From the NCBI GenBank assembly GCA_910584195.1, contig CAJTYV010000006.1:1-64000 (forward strand): 64,000 bases of DNA, in the 5' to 3' direction. Shown in pieces: positions 16,574-24,964 of the stretch (position 1 is its first letter; the number at the start of each line of letters is the position of its first letter). A program made the translations under genes and the position numbers. The stretch comes from an uncultured Ruminococcus sp. GTDB lineage: Bacteria > Bacillota > Clostridia > Oscillospirales > Ruminococcaceae. Below the pieces are notes generated by a model that was not told the origin of the DNA, did no database searches, and was given only the letters and a program-made list of their open reading frames with translations.

Positions 16574-16867
16574 ATGACAACAAACAGAAAGAACGAGCTT
16601 ATCGCTCAGCTCGTAAATATCCTGAGCGAACTTATCGAAGCCAATGATTCCGAACAGGTGGCTGAGGTCAAGTCCGAAGCTGTTGAGATGCTGACCGTCA
16701 AGGAATGTACCGAAGCGGTCAGGGGGCTGTCCGAACATACCGTCCGCAAGCTCATCAAGCAGGGAAAACTGCCGTATCTGAGAACGGGTGACGGTGTGAA
16801 CGGCAAAATGCTCATCAACAAGGCAGACTTGCTTGCCTACTTCAACGGACAGACAGCAAACAGATAA
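16574..16867 (+). CDS. Excisionase-type HTH protein
   Basis: A 97-aa protein: a leading helix (NELIAQLVNILSELIEANDSEQ), then a winged-helix excisionase domain MLTVKECTEAVRGLSEHTVRKLIKQGKLPYLRTGDG...MLINKADLLAYF, the HTH_17 pattern seen in Tn916-type Xis proteins. ATG 16574 is chosen, 11 bases after GGAGG. It sits 204 bases upstream of the integrase. It probably binds near the attachment sites and steers the integrase toward excision; a regulatory role is also possible. The gap to the integrase contains an inverted repeat-rich stretch but no other gene. Confidence 0.82.
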   Translation: MTTNRKNELIAQLVNILSELIEANDSEQVAEVKSEAVEMLTVKECTEAVRGLSEHTVRKLIKQGKLPYLRTGDGVNGKMLINKADLLAYFNGQTANR

Positions 16868-17071
16868 TTCTGTACGCTGAGAACGGCGATTTTACGCTGT
16901 TTGAGCGTCAGCATACAGAAAATCCACAAACACCATAGAACAAGGGACATAGATTTCGGCATACTCCCGAAAAAGATAGAAAAAACTCTTGACAAAAGCC
17001 CGATAGTGCGCTAACATTAAAGTAACAGGAGTATGCCATAAAATCTATGTTGACAGAAAGGGAATCAACTT

Positions 17072-18271
17072 ATGGCTACGATAAGAAAAAGAGGAAACTC
17101 CTATCAGATCAGAGTTTCCTGCGGATATGATACATCAGGTAATCAGGTCGTGCAGACTATGACATGGAAGCCTGCGGACGGTATGAACAAGAAGCAGATC
17201 GAGAAAGAGCTTCAGAAGCAGGCGATACTGTTTGAGGACAAGTGCATGAAAGGTCAGGTCACTGCGAACATCAAGTTTCAGGACTTCGCTGAGCAGTGGT
17301 TTGAGGAATATGCAAAGCTCAACCTCAGAAATACGTCCTATGAGCGTATGAAACAGCTCACGGTGAGAGTGTATCCTGCGATCGGACATCTGCGACTTGA
17401 CAAAATCACCAGCCGTCATATCCAGAAGTTTATCAACGATCTGGCACTTAACGGCAAAAGCCTGAAAAACGGCAGACCGCTGTCGAGAAAGACAGCCGTT
17501 CATCATCTCAGCTTCATCAGCGATGTGTTCAGCTACGCTGTGAAGATGGAAATGCTTACCGATAACCCCTGCAAGCGTGTTACCGTTCCGAAGGGCGAGA
17601 AGAAGGAGAAGGACATCTACACTTTGGAAGAAGTCGCACAGCTCTTTCAGCTCCTTGAAACCGCACCGCTGAAATACCGCACTTTCTTTACTTTGGCGAT
17701 ATACAGCGGATTCAGACGTGGAGAAATGCTCGGTCTTGAATGGAAGGACATTGACTGGGAGCATAACGTTATCAGCGTCCGCAGGACAAGCAATTACACC
17801 GCTTCAAAGGGTATCTACACTGACACTACCAAAACAAAGAAGTCTCAGCGTTCGCTGAAATTCCCTCAGAGCGTCATGGACTTGCTCCGTGAGTATAAGG
17901 CAGAACAGGACGAGGAACGTGAGAAGCTCGATACGAAGTGGCAGGACTATGACCGACTGTTCGTGAAGTGGGACGGCAGACCGATGAACAACAACACACC
18001 GTATTTCTGGCTGAAAGAATTCTGTGAAGAAAACAATTTCCGTTTCTGTGATATACACTCCCTGCGACACTTCTATGCCTCGGCTCTCATCAATGAGGGC
18101 GTAGACGCAGCCACCGTGTCGGGAGCGTTAGGTCACTCGACGATAACTACAACGACTTCTATCTACTGTCATGTGTTTAATCAGGCTCAGGCGAGAGCAG
18201 GAGATGCTATCGCATCGGTGCTTGACTTCAAGAAGCACGACACGGGCAAAGGACAGCCCGAAGCTGTATAA
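17072..18271 (+). CDS. int: Tyrosine integrase
   Basis: A 399-aa site-specific recombinase of the Tn916/phage type. The N-terminal AP2-like arm-binding domain (KRGNSYQIRVSCGYDTSGNQV) covers residues 1-50. The SAM-like core-binding domain (FAEQWFEEYAKLNLRNTSYERM...HLRLDKITSRHIQKF) covers 65-165. The catalytic domain shows Arg in SGFRRGEMLGLEW, H-x-x-R in HSLRHFYASALI, and the final His/Tyr in LGHSTITTTTSIYCHV. All catalytic residues are present. It points toward and ends 85 bases before attR in tRNA-Glu, the standard arrangement for integration into a tRNA 3' end. It should be active. Confidence 0.96.
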   Translation: MATIRKRGNSYQIRVSCGYDTSGNQVVQTMTWKPADGMNKKQIEKELQKQAILFEDKCMKGQVTANIKFQDFAEQWFEEYAKLNLRNTSYERMKQLTVRVYPAIGHLRLDKITSRHIQKFINDLALNGKSLKNGRPLSRKTAVHHLSFISDVFSYAVKMEMLTDNPCKRVTVPKGEKKEKDIYTLEEVAQLFQLLETAPLKYRTFFTLAIYSGFRRGEMLGLEWKDIDWEHNVISVRRTSNYTASKGIYTDTTKTKKSQRSLKFPQSVMDLLREYKAEQDEEREKLDTKWQDYDRLFVKWDGRPMNNNTPYFWLKEFCEENNFRFCDIHSLRHFYASALINEGVDAATVSGALGHSTITTTTSIYCHVFNQAQARAGDAIASVLDFKKHDTGKGQPEAV

Positions 18272-18355
18272 AGGACAAGTAAAGGACAGAAGCCGTATCA
18301 GGGTAAAATAAAAACTCTCAAATGGCGACATATCGTCATTTGAGAGCCTTGTGTG

Positions 18356-18378
18356 TGGTGACCCGTACGGGAATTGAA
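18356..18378. repeat. attR, 23-bp direct repeat
   Basis: Right attachment site, identical to 7523-7545. It forms the 3' end of the intact tRNA-Glu gene, so integration leaves the tRNA functional. Confidence 0.9.
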
Positions 18379-18430
18379 CCCATGATTCCGCCGTGAAAGG
18401 GCGATGTCTTAACCTCTTGACCAACGGGCC
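18356..18430 (-). tRNA. tRNA-Glu (anticodon TTC)
   Basis: Minus-strand cloverleaf beginning GGCCCGTTGGTCAAGAGGTT, with anticodon loop CCTTTCAC (TTC), T arm GGGTTCAATTCCC and encoded CCA. The acceptor stem GGCCCGT pairs with ACGGGTC. Its last 23 bases are the integration site of the element to the left. It is co-transcribed after tRNA-Met. Confidence 0.97.
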
Positions 18431-18434
18431 TTAA

Positions 18435-18511
18435 TGGTAGCGGCAGTAGGATTTGAACCAACGACCAATCGGGTATGAACCGAGTACTCTAGCCAACTGA
18501 GCTATGCCGCC
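18435..18511 (-). tRNA. tRNA-Met (anticodon CAT, elongator type)
   Basis: Minus-strand gene starting GGCGGCATAGCTCAGTTGGC with anticodon arm CTCGGTTCATACCCGA and encoded CCA. The body resembles elongator tRNA-Met of Bacillus; a lysidine-modified tRNA-Ile with CAT is the alternative but less likely. It is four bases upstream of tRNA-Glu. Confidence 0.93.
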
Positions 18512-18545
18512 GTTTAGTCAAACAGCAATATCCTGCGACTTAATT

Positions 18546-18574
18546 AGTATACACCAAAACAACTCAAAAGTCAA
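18546..18574 (-). promoter_or_regulatory. Promoter of the tRNA-Met/tRNA-Glu pair
   Basis: On the minus strand TTGACT, 17 bases, TATACT, about 35 bases upstream of tRNA-Met. Spacing is ideal for the vegetative sigma factor. Confidence 0.75.
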
Positions 18575-18746
18575 GCAAAAAAATAAAATTCGACTTTTAA
18601 AACAGTTTTAATCAATTGTTGTTTTAAAATTTAGATAAAATCAACAAAATTCCTTGCGCTTTTCATAAAATAAAACTCCTTATCTTCTGCTTATTATATG
18701 TCAGGTAAAAATTTACAAAAATTTAACAATGCGAAACCTTTGCCGC

Positions 18747-18775
18747 TTGACATTTTTATAGAAAAATTATATAAT
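18747..18775 (+). promoter_or_regulatory. Vegetative promoter
   Basis: TTGACA, 17 bases, TATAAT. It faces the isomerase/epimerase gene at 18967 with a leader of nearly 190 bases in which I see no clear riboswitch. The rest of 18575-18966 is AT-rich and shows no gene. Confidence 0.8.
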
Positions 18776-18966
18776 TAAAGTAACACTTCATATAGATTGT
18801 ACAGAAAGCACACTGCCAAATTTTATGCAGTAATATCGTTATATTGCAATAATAATTTATATGATATGTCGTAAAATATGCATGCATTTAGCGTTTAAAG
18901 TGGTAAGGATTGCTTAATGCAATTTTCCTTAATACAATAAAAATCTTTAATTAAGGCGGTGGCAAA

Positions 18967-19749
18967 ATGAAAATCGGTATTTCCACAGCTTGTCTTTTTC
19001 CAAAACCAATCGAAGAAAGTCTTTATGAACTTGCTGTAAACGGAACCGCATGCACAGAGCTGTTTATCAATACTCATTCTGAACTTAAAAAAAGTTTTGC
19101 GCACAGCCTGGCAAATATGTTGAAACGATTTGATGTAAGATGTGTTTCCGTTCACCCGTTCACCTGTGAAATTGAACAACTTATGTTTTTTTCGGAGTAT
19201 GAACGTCGAATTAATGATATTCTTGAATATTACAAATTGTATTTTCAGTTCATGAACATTGTTGGAGCAAAAATTTTTGTTTTTCATGGAGGGAAAGCCG
19301 ACAAAGGCAAAGAATTTTACTGTGAAAGATACTCCAAGCTTTTTCGTCTCGGAAAGGAATTCGGGGTAATCACAGCAATTGAAAACGTCAGCCGATGTCA
19401 AAGTCATTCATCTGCATTTATTCGCGATATATCGTCTATGCTCGGAAATGAATTTGCCTTTGTTCTCGATACTAAACAGGCTGTCAGAGCAGGAGAAACT
19501 CCATTTGCCTTTCTTGATGCAGCAGGAAAAAGCGTTGTTCACGTTCATATAAGCGATTCCGGCGAACTGGGCGATTGTCTTCCTATAGGCAGGGGAAATT
19601 TCCGTTTCAAACCATTTTTTGATAAACTGAACGCTCTGAATCCAGATGTTAACGTAATTTTGGAACTGTACAGAAGCGGCTTCTGCGGTATAAGCGACCT
19701 CATTTCAAGTTATAATGTTTTAACTAAAATGGCACAACAGTACAGATAA
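18967..19749 (+). CDS. Sugar phosphate isomerase/epimerase-type TIM barrel
   Basis: A 260-aa protein of the AP-endonuclease-2/xylose-isomerase-like superfamily. Family marks are the N-terminal MKIGISTACLFP, FVFHGGK (metal-site His), TAIENVSR (Glu), FVLDTKQA (Asp), and HVHISDS (His) near the C-terminus, followed by VILELYRSG. These are the alternating metal ligands of the barrel. The substrate cannot be read from the sequence; sugar or cyclitol epimerases and phosphatase-like relatives share the fold. The gene has its own strong promoter and lies 24 bases before nrdR, so the two are likely co-transcribed. Confidence 0.78.
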   Translation: MKIGISTACLFPKPIEESLYELAVNGTACTELFINTHSELKKSFAHSLANMLKRFDVRCVSVHPFTCEIEQLMFFSEYERRINDILEYYKLYFQFMNIVGAKIFVFHGGKADKGKEFYCERYSKLFRLGKEFGVITAIENVSRCQSHSSAFIRDISSMLGNEFAFVLDTKQAVRAGETPFAFLDAAGKSVVHVHISDSGELGDCLPIGRGNFRFKPFFDKLNALNPDVNVILELYRSGFCGISDLISSYNVLTKMAQQYR

Positions 19750-19773
19750 TAAAAACTACAAGGAGTGATTGCA

Positions 19774-20232
19774 TTGATATGCCCTTTTTGCCGATTTCCG
19801 GATTCTAAAGTCGTAGATTCCAGACCAAAGGACGATCGTATCAAACGCCGCCGTGAGTGTATAAAGTGCGGTGCAAGATTTACCACATTTGAAATTGTGG
19901 AAAAACCTATGCTGATGGTAGAAAAACGCAGCGGCAGCTATGAACCTTTTGACCGCAGCAAGCTGATAAAGGGCATTTTCAGCGCCATAAAAAAACGTCC
20001 CGTAAATATAGACGAGGTTGAAAAAATTGCTGACAATATTGAAAATTACTACGCTAACGAGCTTAAAAACGTTGCACGATCAAAAGAAATCGGCGAACTT
20101 GTTATGGAACAGCTCCGTATCATAGACCCAATTGCTTATATTCGTTTTGCTTCGGTATATGAAGATTTTACGGACGTGAACAGTTTTATAGCCATAATAA
20201 GCGACCTTGAAAAAAATATATTGCCGGAATGA
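19774..20232 (+). CDS. nrdR: NrdR, ribonucleotide reductase repressor
   Basis: The zinc-finger/ATP-cone repressor that senses dNTP or ATP levels and shuts off ribonucleotide reductase genes. Residues 1-45 contain the zinc ribbon (CPFC...CIKCGARFTTFE) and residues about 48-138 the ATP cone (MLMVEKRSGSYEPFDRSKLIKGI...). I start at TTG 19774, eight bases after AAGGAG, because this gives the universal family start 'M.CPFC'; the GTG nine bases earlier overlaps the ribosome site. Length (152 aa) is normal for NrdR. No nrd genes are in the window. Confidence 0.95.
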   Translation: MICPFCRFPDSKVVDSRPKDDRIKRRRECIKCGARFTTFEIVEKPMLMVEKRSGSYEPFDRSKLIKGIFSAIKKRPVNIDEVEKIADNIENYYANELKNVARSKEIGELVMEQLRIIDPIAYIRFASVYEDFTDVNSFIAIISDLEKNILPE

Positions 20233-20261
20233 GTAAATTTATTTTATTTACGAACATTGCT

Positions 20262-20693
20262 TTAACTCACGCTCATTTGCGTACCGTCGCCGTTGTCACT
20301 GTAAACCATTGAAGCAATAGCCGTATTATCGCATACAATAAGTTCGGCAAGCATTTTTTTATTTCCGGGACTGTAATTTTTTACTTCATAAACGTACAGC
20401 TTTCCAGATTTTCCGGCATATTCGCGCAAAGGCATCCCTTGCTTATCCTGCAATTCTGCATACTGCTCGTAGTCTTCTGAAAAATCGGAAGGAATCGTAA
20501 TGTCCTTTCCCGAAAGCTCCTCTACCTCCCAGCCGTGAGCCGCAAAATAATCTACTCTGCTGCTTACCGTTGACGCGTCAACCGGCGCGCTTTCGGGAAT
20601 ATTCTGTACATTTTTATTATCGGGATCTGCAATTATGACTGCTCCCAATATGACTGCCGCTGCTATTGACGCAATAATAAACTTTTTTGACAT
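20262..20693 (-). CDS. Hypothetical membrane-anchored protein, 143 aa
   Basis: ATG 20693 has GGAGG upstream. One N-terminal hydrophobic segment (KKFIIASIAAAVILGAVIIA) serves as a signal anchor; the remaining 120 residues would lie outside the cell. That part has short beta-rich blocks (YFAAHGWEVEELSGKDITIP, GKLYVYEVKNYSPGNKKM, ASMVYSDNGDGTQM) and is acidic. A DUF4830-like small extracytoplasmic domain comes to mind ('fLxxyGWeV') but I am not certain. It converges with nrdR and diverges from the pseudouridine synthase gene. Confidence 0.65.
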   Translation of the reverse strand: MSKKFIIASIAAAVILGAVIIADPDNKNVQNIPESAPVDASTVSSRVDYFAAHGWEVEELSGKDITIPSDFSEDYEQYAELQDKQGMPLREYAGKSGKLYVYEVKNYSPGNKKMLAELIVCDNTAIASMVYSDNGDGTQMSVS

Positions 20694-20875
20694 ATTATTC
20701 CTCCAAAACAAACTTGACATTCAATAGTATGTTCACAATACCGGCAATTATGCTCACTTCTATTGCAAATGCTTCAAAAAATTCCAATGTTGAGAAAGAC
20801 GCAGGAAAACGGATTTTACATCAGCAACACTGCGATATTTTCAATATCGTTGAATATATACCGAAAGGAAAAAAT

Positions 20876-21661
20876 ATGACGCCTATTCGCCTTGACAAAT
20901 ATATTTCAGAACGTACCGAATACTCCAGAAGCAAAATAAAAGAACTTGCCGCCAAGGGTAAGATTACCGTAAACAATATTATCATTAAAAAAAGCGATAC
21001 AAAAATTGACCCCGAAACTGCATTGGTCAAGGTTCTCGGAACTCCTGTTTCAGTGTCAAAATACAGATATATTCTTTTGAATAAGCCTGACGGATACATC
21101 AGCTCTACCGAAGAAAACGATGGCATAAGCGTTATGCGTCTGATCCCTCCAGAACTCAGAAAAAAAGGACTTTTTCCTGCCGGCAGGCTTGACAAGGATT
21201 CGCTGGGTGCACTGCTGATAACCGATGACGGAGAACTCGCTCACAAACTGCTTTCTCCGCGCAGCCATGTACCGAAAATCTATATTGTGAAACTTGACAA
21301 ACCCTTTAAAAGTAAATATATTGACATATTTAGCGGCAGTATATTGCTTTCAGATGGTACACAATGTCTCCCGGCAAAAGTAAGATGCTCGGAAATGTCC
21401 GATAAATTGGCATTTATAGAGCTTCACGAGGGAAAATATCATCAAGTCAAGCGAATGTTTGCCGCTGTTGAAAACCATGTTGAAAAATTAATGAGATTAA
21501 CGGTGGGAGGACTGATTCTTCCCGAAAAACTCAAGTTTGGCGAATGTATGGAATTATTGCACAAAGATGTTGAAAACTTGTTTTATCCTCCCGATTTCGA
21601 CGATTTTTGCTCTGATTTTATTGGCGATTTTTCGGCATTTATGCTAAACAACCAATTGTAA
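20876..21661 (+). CDS. RsuA-family rRNA pseudouridine synthase
   Basis: A 261-aa enzyme that converts a specific uridine in ribosomal RNA to pseudouridine. An N-terminal S4 RNA-binding domain (RLDKYISERTEYSRSKIKELAAKGKITVNN) covers residues 4-65. The catalytic domain follows with the RsuA/RluB motif GRLDKDSLGALLITDDGELAHKL, where the Asp in GRLDKDS is catalytic; then VPKIYIVKLD and HEGKYHQVKRMFAAV. I use ATG 20876, which follows AAAGGAAA and gives the standard S4 start; the frame extends upstream without homology. RsuA itself modifies 16S rRNA U516; the exact target here is not certain. Confidence 0.9.
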   Translation: MTPIRLDKYISERTEYSRSKIKELAAKGKITVNNIIIKKSDTKIDPETALVKVLGTPVSVSKYRYILLNKPDGYISSTEENDGISVMRLIPPELRKKGLFPAGRLDKDSLGALLITDDGELAHKLLSPRSHVPKIYIVKLDKPFKSKYIDIFSGSILLSDGTQCLPAKVRCSEMSDKLAFIELHEGKYHQVKRMFAAVENHVEKLMRLTVGGLILPEKLKFGECMELLHKDVENLFYPPDFDDFCSDFIGDFSAFMLNNQL

Positions 21662-21679
21662 CTTTGTCAATTTAGTATC

Positions 21680-21708
21680 TTGAAATTTTTTGCGAAAAGT
21701 GGTATTAT
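21680..21708 (+). promoter_or_regulatory. Promoter of the sugar-ABC ATPase gene
   Basis: TTGAAA, 17 bases, TATTAT, about 70 bases upstream of the GGAGG of the ATPase gene. No obvious catabolite-repression operator is present. Confidence 0.65.
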
Positions 21709-21784
21709 ATTATTATAGCTGATACTGTACTGTAAATCGTTAAGACAGAGTCGGCAAGAAAAATGAACTGGAGGACAGGAATAA

Positions 21785-22924
21785 ATGGCAGGCTTAACAC
21801 TTAAAAATATTTATAAAAAATACCCCGGCGGTGTTGTTGCTGTTACAGATGTAAACTTGGAAATCAGAGATAAGGAGTTTATCGTTCTCGTTGGACCTTC
21901 CGGATGCGGTAAGTCTACAACTCTCCGTATGATCGCGGGTCTTGAGGAAATTTCAGAGGGCGAGCTGTACATCGGCGACCGCCTTGTTAATGATATTGCG
22001 CCCAAAGACAGAGATATAGCAATGGTTTTCCAGAACTACGCTCTTTACCCACATATGACTGTTTTCGACAACATGGCATTCGGACTTAAACTTCGTAAGG
22101 TTCCTAAGGATGAAATTGAGAGAAAGGTAAACGAGGCTGCTAAGATACTTGACCTCACGCATCTTCTCGACAGAAAGCCTAAGGCTATGTCAGGCGGTCA
22201 GAGACAGCGTGTTGCTTTGGGTAGATGTATAGTTCGTTCACCTAAGGTATTCCTCCTTGACGAGCCTCTTTCAAACCTCGATGCTAAGCTCCGTGCGCAG
22301 ATGAGAACCGAAATTTCCAAGATCCACAAGAAGCTCGGTACTACTTTTATTTACGTAACACACGATCAGACCGAGGCTATGACAATGGGAGACAGAATCG
22401 TTTGTATGAAGGACGGTTTTGTTCAGCAGGTTGATACTCCTCAGAATCTTTACGAAAACCCTGTAAATAAATTCGTTGCAGGCTTCCTCGGCTCTCCTCA
22501 GATGAACTTTATTGATGCAGTTCTTAAAGAGGAATACGGTCAGTTTATCGTTGAATTCGGCTCTGAAGACAGTAAAAACCACCGCGGCGTAAAATATCAG
22601 ATCATCGTTCCCGAATCAAAGGTTAACGACGAGCTTCCTAACTACGTTGGCAAAGAAATCACTCTCGGTATTCGTCCCGAGTCTATACATGATGAAGAAA
22701 TGTATCTCTCAAATGCTACAACAGGCGTTATTGACGCATATGTTGAGATCACCGAAATGATGGGTGCTGAAACTTACCTCTACCTTACATGCGAGGGCAA
22801 CAGCCTTACAGCACGAGTAAGTCCCAGAACTACAGCTAAGCCTGGCGATGATATTAAGGTTGCTATCGATCCCAACAGAATCCATCTCTTTGATAAAGAG
22901 ACAGAGAGAGCAATTGTTAATTGA
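21785..22924 (+). CDS. msmX: MsmX/UgpC-type sugar ABC transporter ATPase
   Basis: A 379-aa ATP-binding protein of carbohydrate importers. Walker A is GPSGCGKSTTLRM, the Q loop is in VFQNYALYPHMTV, the signature is MSGGQRQRVALGR, Walker B is VFLLDEPLSNLD, and the switch His is in YVTHDQTEAMTMGD. The C-terminal 130 residues are the MOP/TOBE regulatory domain typical of MsmX, UgpC and MalK. It stands alone with its own promoter and terminator and no permease genes. This fits the Firmicute pattern of one shared ATPase that powers several sugar permeases, useful to a polysaccharide degrader. Sharing is inference. Confidence 0.9.
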   Translation: MAGLTLKNIYKKYPGGVVAVTDVNLEIRDKEFIVLVGPSGCGKSTTLRMIAGLEEISEGELYIGDRLVNDIAPKDRDIAMVFQNYALYPHMTVFDNMAFGLKLRKVPKDEIERKVNEAAKILDLTHLLDRKPKAMSGGQRQRVALGRCIVRSPKVFLLDEPLSNLDAKLRAQMRTEISKIHKKLGTTFIYVTHDQTEAMTMGDRIVCMKDGFVQQVDTPQNLYENPVNKFVAGFLGSPQMNFIDAVLKEEYGQFIVEFGSEDSKNHRGVKYQIIVPESKVNDELPNYVGKEITLGIRPESIHDEEMYLSNATTGVIDAYVEITEMMGAETYLYLTCEGNSLTARVSPRTTAKPGDDIKVAIDPNRIHLFDKETERAIVN

Positions 22925-22983
22925 CATATTCAATTTTCATATTTATCCTTTCTTTCTTCAACCGTATGAATATACGGCTGAGC

Positions 22984-23012
22984 AAAAACCGCAGTATCCC
23001 TGCGGTTTTTTT
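22984..23012 (+). terminator. Intrinsic terminator
   Basis: AAAAACCGCAG-tatcc-CTGCGGTTTTTTT, just after the sugar-ABC ATPase gene. Confidence 0.92.
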
Positions 23013-23050
23013 GCTGTATACGGAAAAAATAATTTTTTGGAGGAATTTCT

Positions 23051-24307
23051 ATGACGGCTATAAGAAAATATTTGGAAGAATACAAAGATGAAATGATCGA
23101 ACTCCTCGGTGAACTGGTTGCCATTCCAAGCATTATGGGAGAATCAAGCGACAATATGCCTTTTGGAGAAAATCCGGTCAATGCGCTTCTTTTAATGCTT
23201 AACCGCTGCAAACAGTATGGTTTTTCTGTTGATAATGTTGAAAACTATGCAGGTTCAGCAGATATTAACGATCTTGAACCTGCCCTCGGAATTCTCACTC
23301 ACCTTGACGTTGTTCCCGCAGGTTCAGGTTGGAGCTGTGATCCTTATGTGCTTACACGCCGCGGCAATAAGCTTATCGGCAGAGGAACTATCGATGATAA
23401 AGGTCCTGCCGCTGCCGCTGTTTTTGCTGCCCGTGCCGTTCGTGAACTTAAGATACCGCTGAAAAAAGGCGTTCGTTTAATTTTTGGGACAAACGAGGAA
23501 AACGGTTCGTCTGATCTCTCCTACTATCGTACCAAACGAAAACTTCCGCCTATGGTTTTCACACCTGACGGAGAATATCCGGTTATTAACGGAGAAAAGG
23601 GAATGTTGAGAGTATACTTTTCAACAATTCTTGATGAAAATGTTGAAATCTCAGCAGGCGAAGTCATCAACGCCGTTCCGAGTATGTGTTCCGTGAAAAT
23701 AAGGGACGATATTACCGTATATAGCGGAAAATCGGCTCACGCGTCTACTCCCGAAAAAGGTGAAAATGCTATTACAAAATTTCTTTCCGACTATAGGGGA
23801 AACAGCCGCGCTATTAAAAGTATTCAACAATGTTTTCAACACGGCGATGTTGGCGGACAATCAATTTTTGGCTATAATTCGGGCAATTTTACCTGTGTAT
23901 TGTCAATGTTGAATACTGTTGAAAACTCTCTTAAAGGGGGAGTTGACATTCGTTATCCGCTCGATAGAACTAAAGCCGACGTAAGCCGAATAATATGCGA
24001 AAAACTGCAATCATCAGGTTTGACAATTGAAAGCTGCGAAGGCAGCGAACCTCATTATACTAACGAAAACAGCGAATTTGTACGTAAACTTATTAAAGTT
24101 TATGAAAAAGTAAGCGGAGAAAAAGGTAAATGTATCACAATCGGAGGAGGAACTTACGTCCATGAAATTGACGGCGGAGTTGCATTCGGCGCCGAATACC
24201 CTGGCGGAAGCGGTAATATGCATAGTGCAGATGAATTTATTACAATTGAAAGTTTGTTAAAAAACGCAGAAATCATGGCTGAAGCTATCATTGAAATATG
24301 TTCTTAA
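23051..24307 (+). CDS. pepV: M20-family dipeptidase (PepV/Sapep)
   Basis: A cytoplasmic metal-dependent dipeptidase of 418 aa that would cleave dipeptides to amino acids. Metal-site motifs of the M20 family are all present: THLDVVPAGSGW (His, Asp), RGTIDDKGPAAAA (bridging Asp), FGTNEENGSSD (general-base Glu and metal Glu), FTPDGEYPV (Asp), and the C-terminal GGGTYVHEIDGGVAFG (His). These are the PepV spacings. ATG 23051 follows TTGGAGGAA. It is probably monocistronic, located between two terminator/promoter regions. Confidence 0.92.
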   Translation: MTAIRKYLEEYKDEMIELLGELVAIPSIMGESSDNMPFGENPVNALLLMLNRCKQYGFSVDNVENYAGSADINDLEPALGILTHLDVVPAGSGWSCDPYVLTRRGNKLIGRGTIDDKGPAAAAVFAARAVRELKIPLKKGVRLIFGTNEENGSSDLSYYRTKRKLPPMVFTPDGEYPVINGEKGMLRVYFSTILDENVEISAGEVINAVPSMCSVKIRDDITVYSGKSAHASTPEKGENAITKFLSDYRGNSRAIKSIQQCFQHGDVGGQSIFGYNSGNFTCVLSMLNTVENSLKGGVDIRYPLDRTKADVSRIICEKLQSSGLTIESCEGSEPHYTNENSEFVRKLIKVYEKVSGEKGKCITIGGGTYVHEIDGGVAFGAEYPGGSGNMHSADEFITIESLLKNAEIMAEAIIEICS

Positions 24308-24433
24308 AGTTTGTGCGGTATTGTCATAAATTGCAAGTTAATATTGTCCCCCATAAAAATTTATCTAATTAGTGAACCGTTTTCTCTTTTCGTGACAATA
24401 TATAAGTGAAAGCACACGAAAGGAGGTGCATAA

Positions 24434-24964
24434 ATGACACAGGAGCAGTTTGAAACACTTCTTTCACAGCACGGAAATGAAATCTTTGGTTTCTGCTGTC
24501 ATATTACAGGCAGCAGAAATACCGCAGAGGATCTGTATCAGGACGCTGTGTTTAAAGCATTCGAGCTTTTGGGAAGAATTGACGGAAGTTCAAAAAATGG
24601 CTTAAAACAGGCAAGAAATTATGTTATTGGTATTGCCGTAAAACTCAACCGTAACCTCATGCGAAAAAGATCTTTGAATGACAGTTTTTTTGTGTCAGAC
24701 GGCGAATTACTACTCGGAAACGCTATGGACGATTCTGACATAGCTCATGAGACCGAGCGAAAAAGCGTTCACAAAGATTTGCGTACAATTGTCGGCAATT
24801 TGCCTGAAAGACTGCGAAATGTTGTCTATATGTACTACTATGCTGAAATGTCTGTAGCCGACATTGCGCAGCAGCTTGATATTCCGCAGGGAACGGTCAA
24901 AAGCAGGCTAAGCAAGGCAAGAAAAGAAATAAAAAAGAAAATGGAGGGACTATACCATGAGTAA
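24434..24964 (+). CDS. ECF-type RNA polymerase sigma factor
   Basis: A 176-aa sigma-70-family factor with only regions 2 and 4. Region 2 is IFGFCCHITGSRNTAEDLYQDAVFKAFELL (residues 15-45), and region 4 is LPERLRNVVYMYYYAEMSVADIAQQLDIPQGTVKSRLSKARKEI with a clear HTH. ATG 24434 follows AAAGGAGG. Its stop overlaps the start of the next gene, a one-pass membrane protein, by eight bases. That arrangement is typical of an ECF factor with its anti-sigma factor. It would respond to an envelope signal of unknown nature. Confidence 0.93.
   Translation: MTQEQFETLLSQHGNEIFGFCCHITGSRNTAEDLYQDAVFKAFELLGRIDGSSKNGLKQARNYVIGIAVKLNRNLMRKRSLNDSFFVSDGELLLGNAMDDSDIAHETERKSVHKDLRTIVGNLPERLRNVVYMYYYAEMSVADIAQQLDIPQGTVKSRLSKARKEIKKKMEGLYHE

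Larger units (their letters stand above)
7523..18378. mobile_element. Integrative mobilizable element in tRNA-Glu
   Basis: A 10.86 kb element delimited by 23-bp repeats, the right copy inside tRNA-Glu. In order it holds two small genes, a restriction-modification cargo with a cyclase-like protein, a leftward XRE regulator, a DUF3987 protein, a small gene, a MobV relaxase, an excisionase-type protein and a tyrosine integrase beside attR. It has a relaxase but no type IV secretion genes or coupling protein, so it should be mobilizable rather than self-transmissible. The flank left of attL is itself mobile-element DNA, so this looks like tandem use of one tRNA target. Confidence 0.88.

Noticed and set aside
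24373..24397. ECF-type autoregulated promoter (TGAACC...CGTGAC) before the sigma gene
   Set aside because: The spacing of 12 bases is shorter than the usual 16-17 for ECF promoters, so I do not call it.
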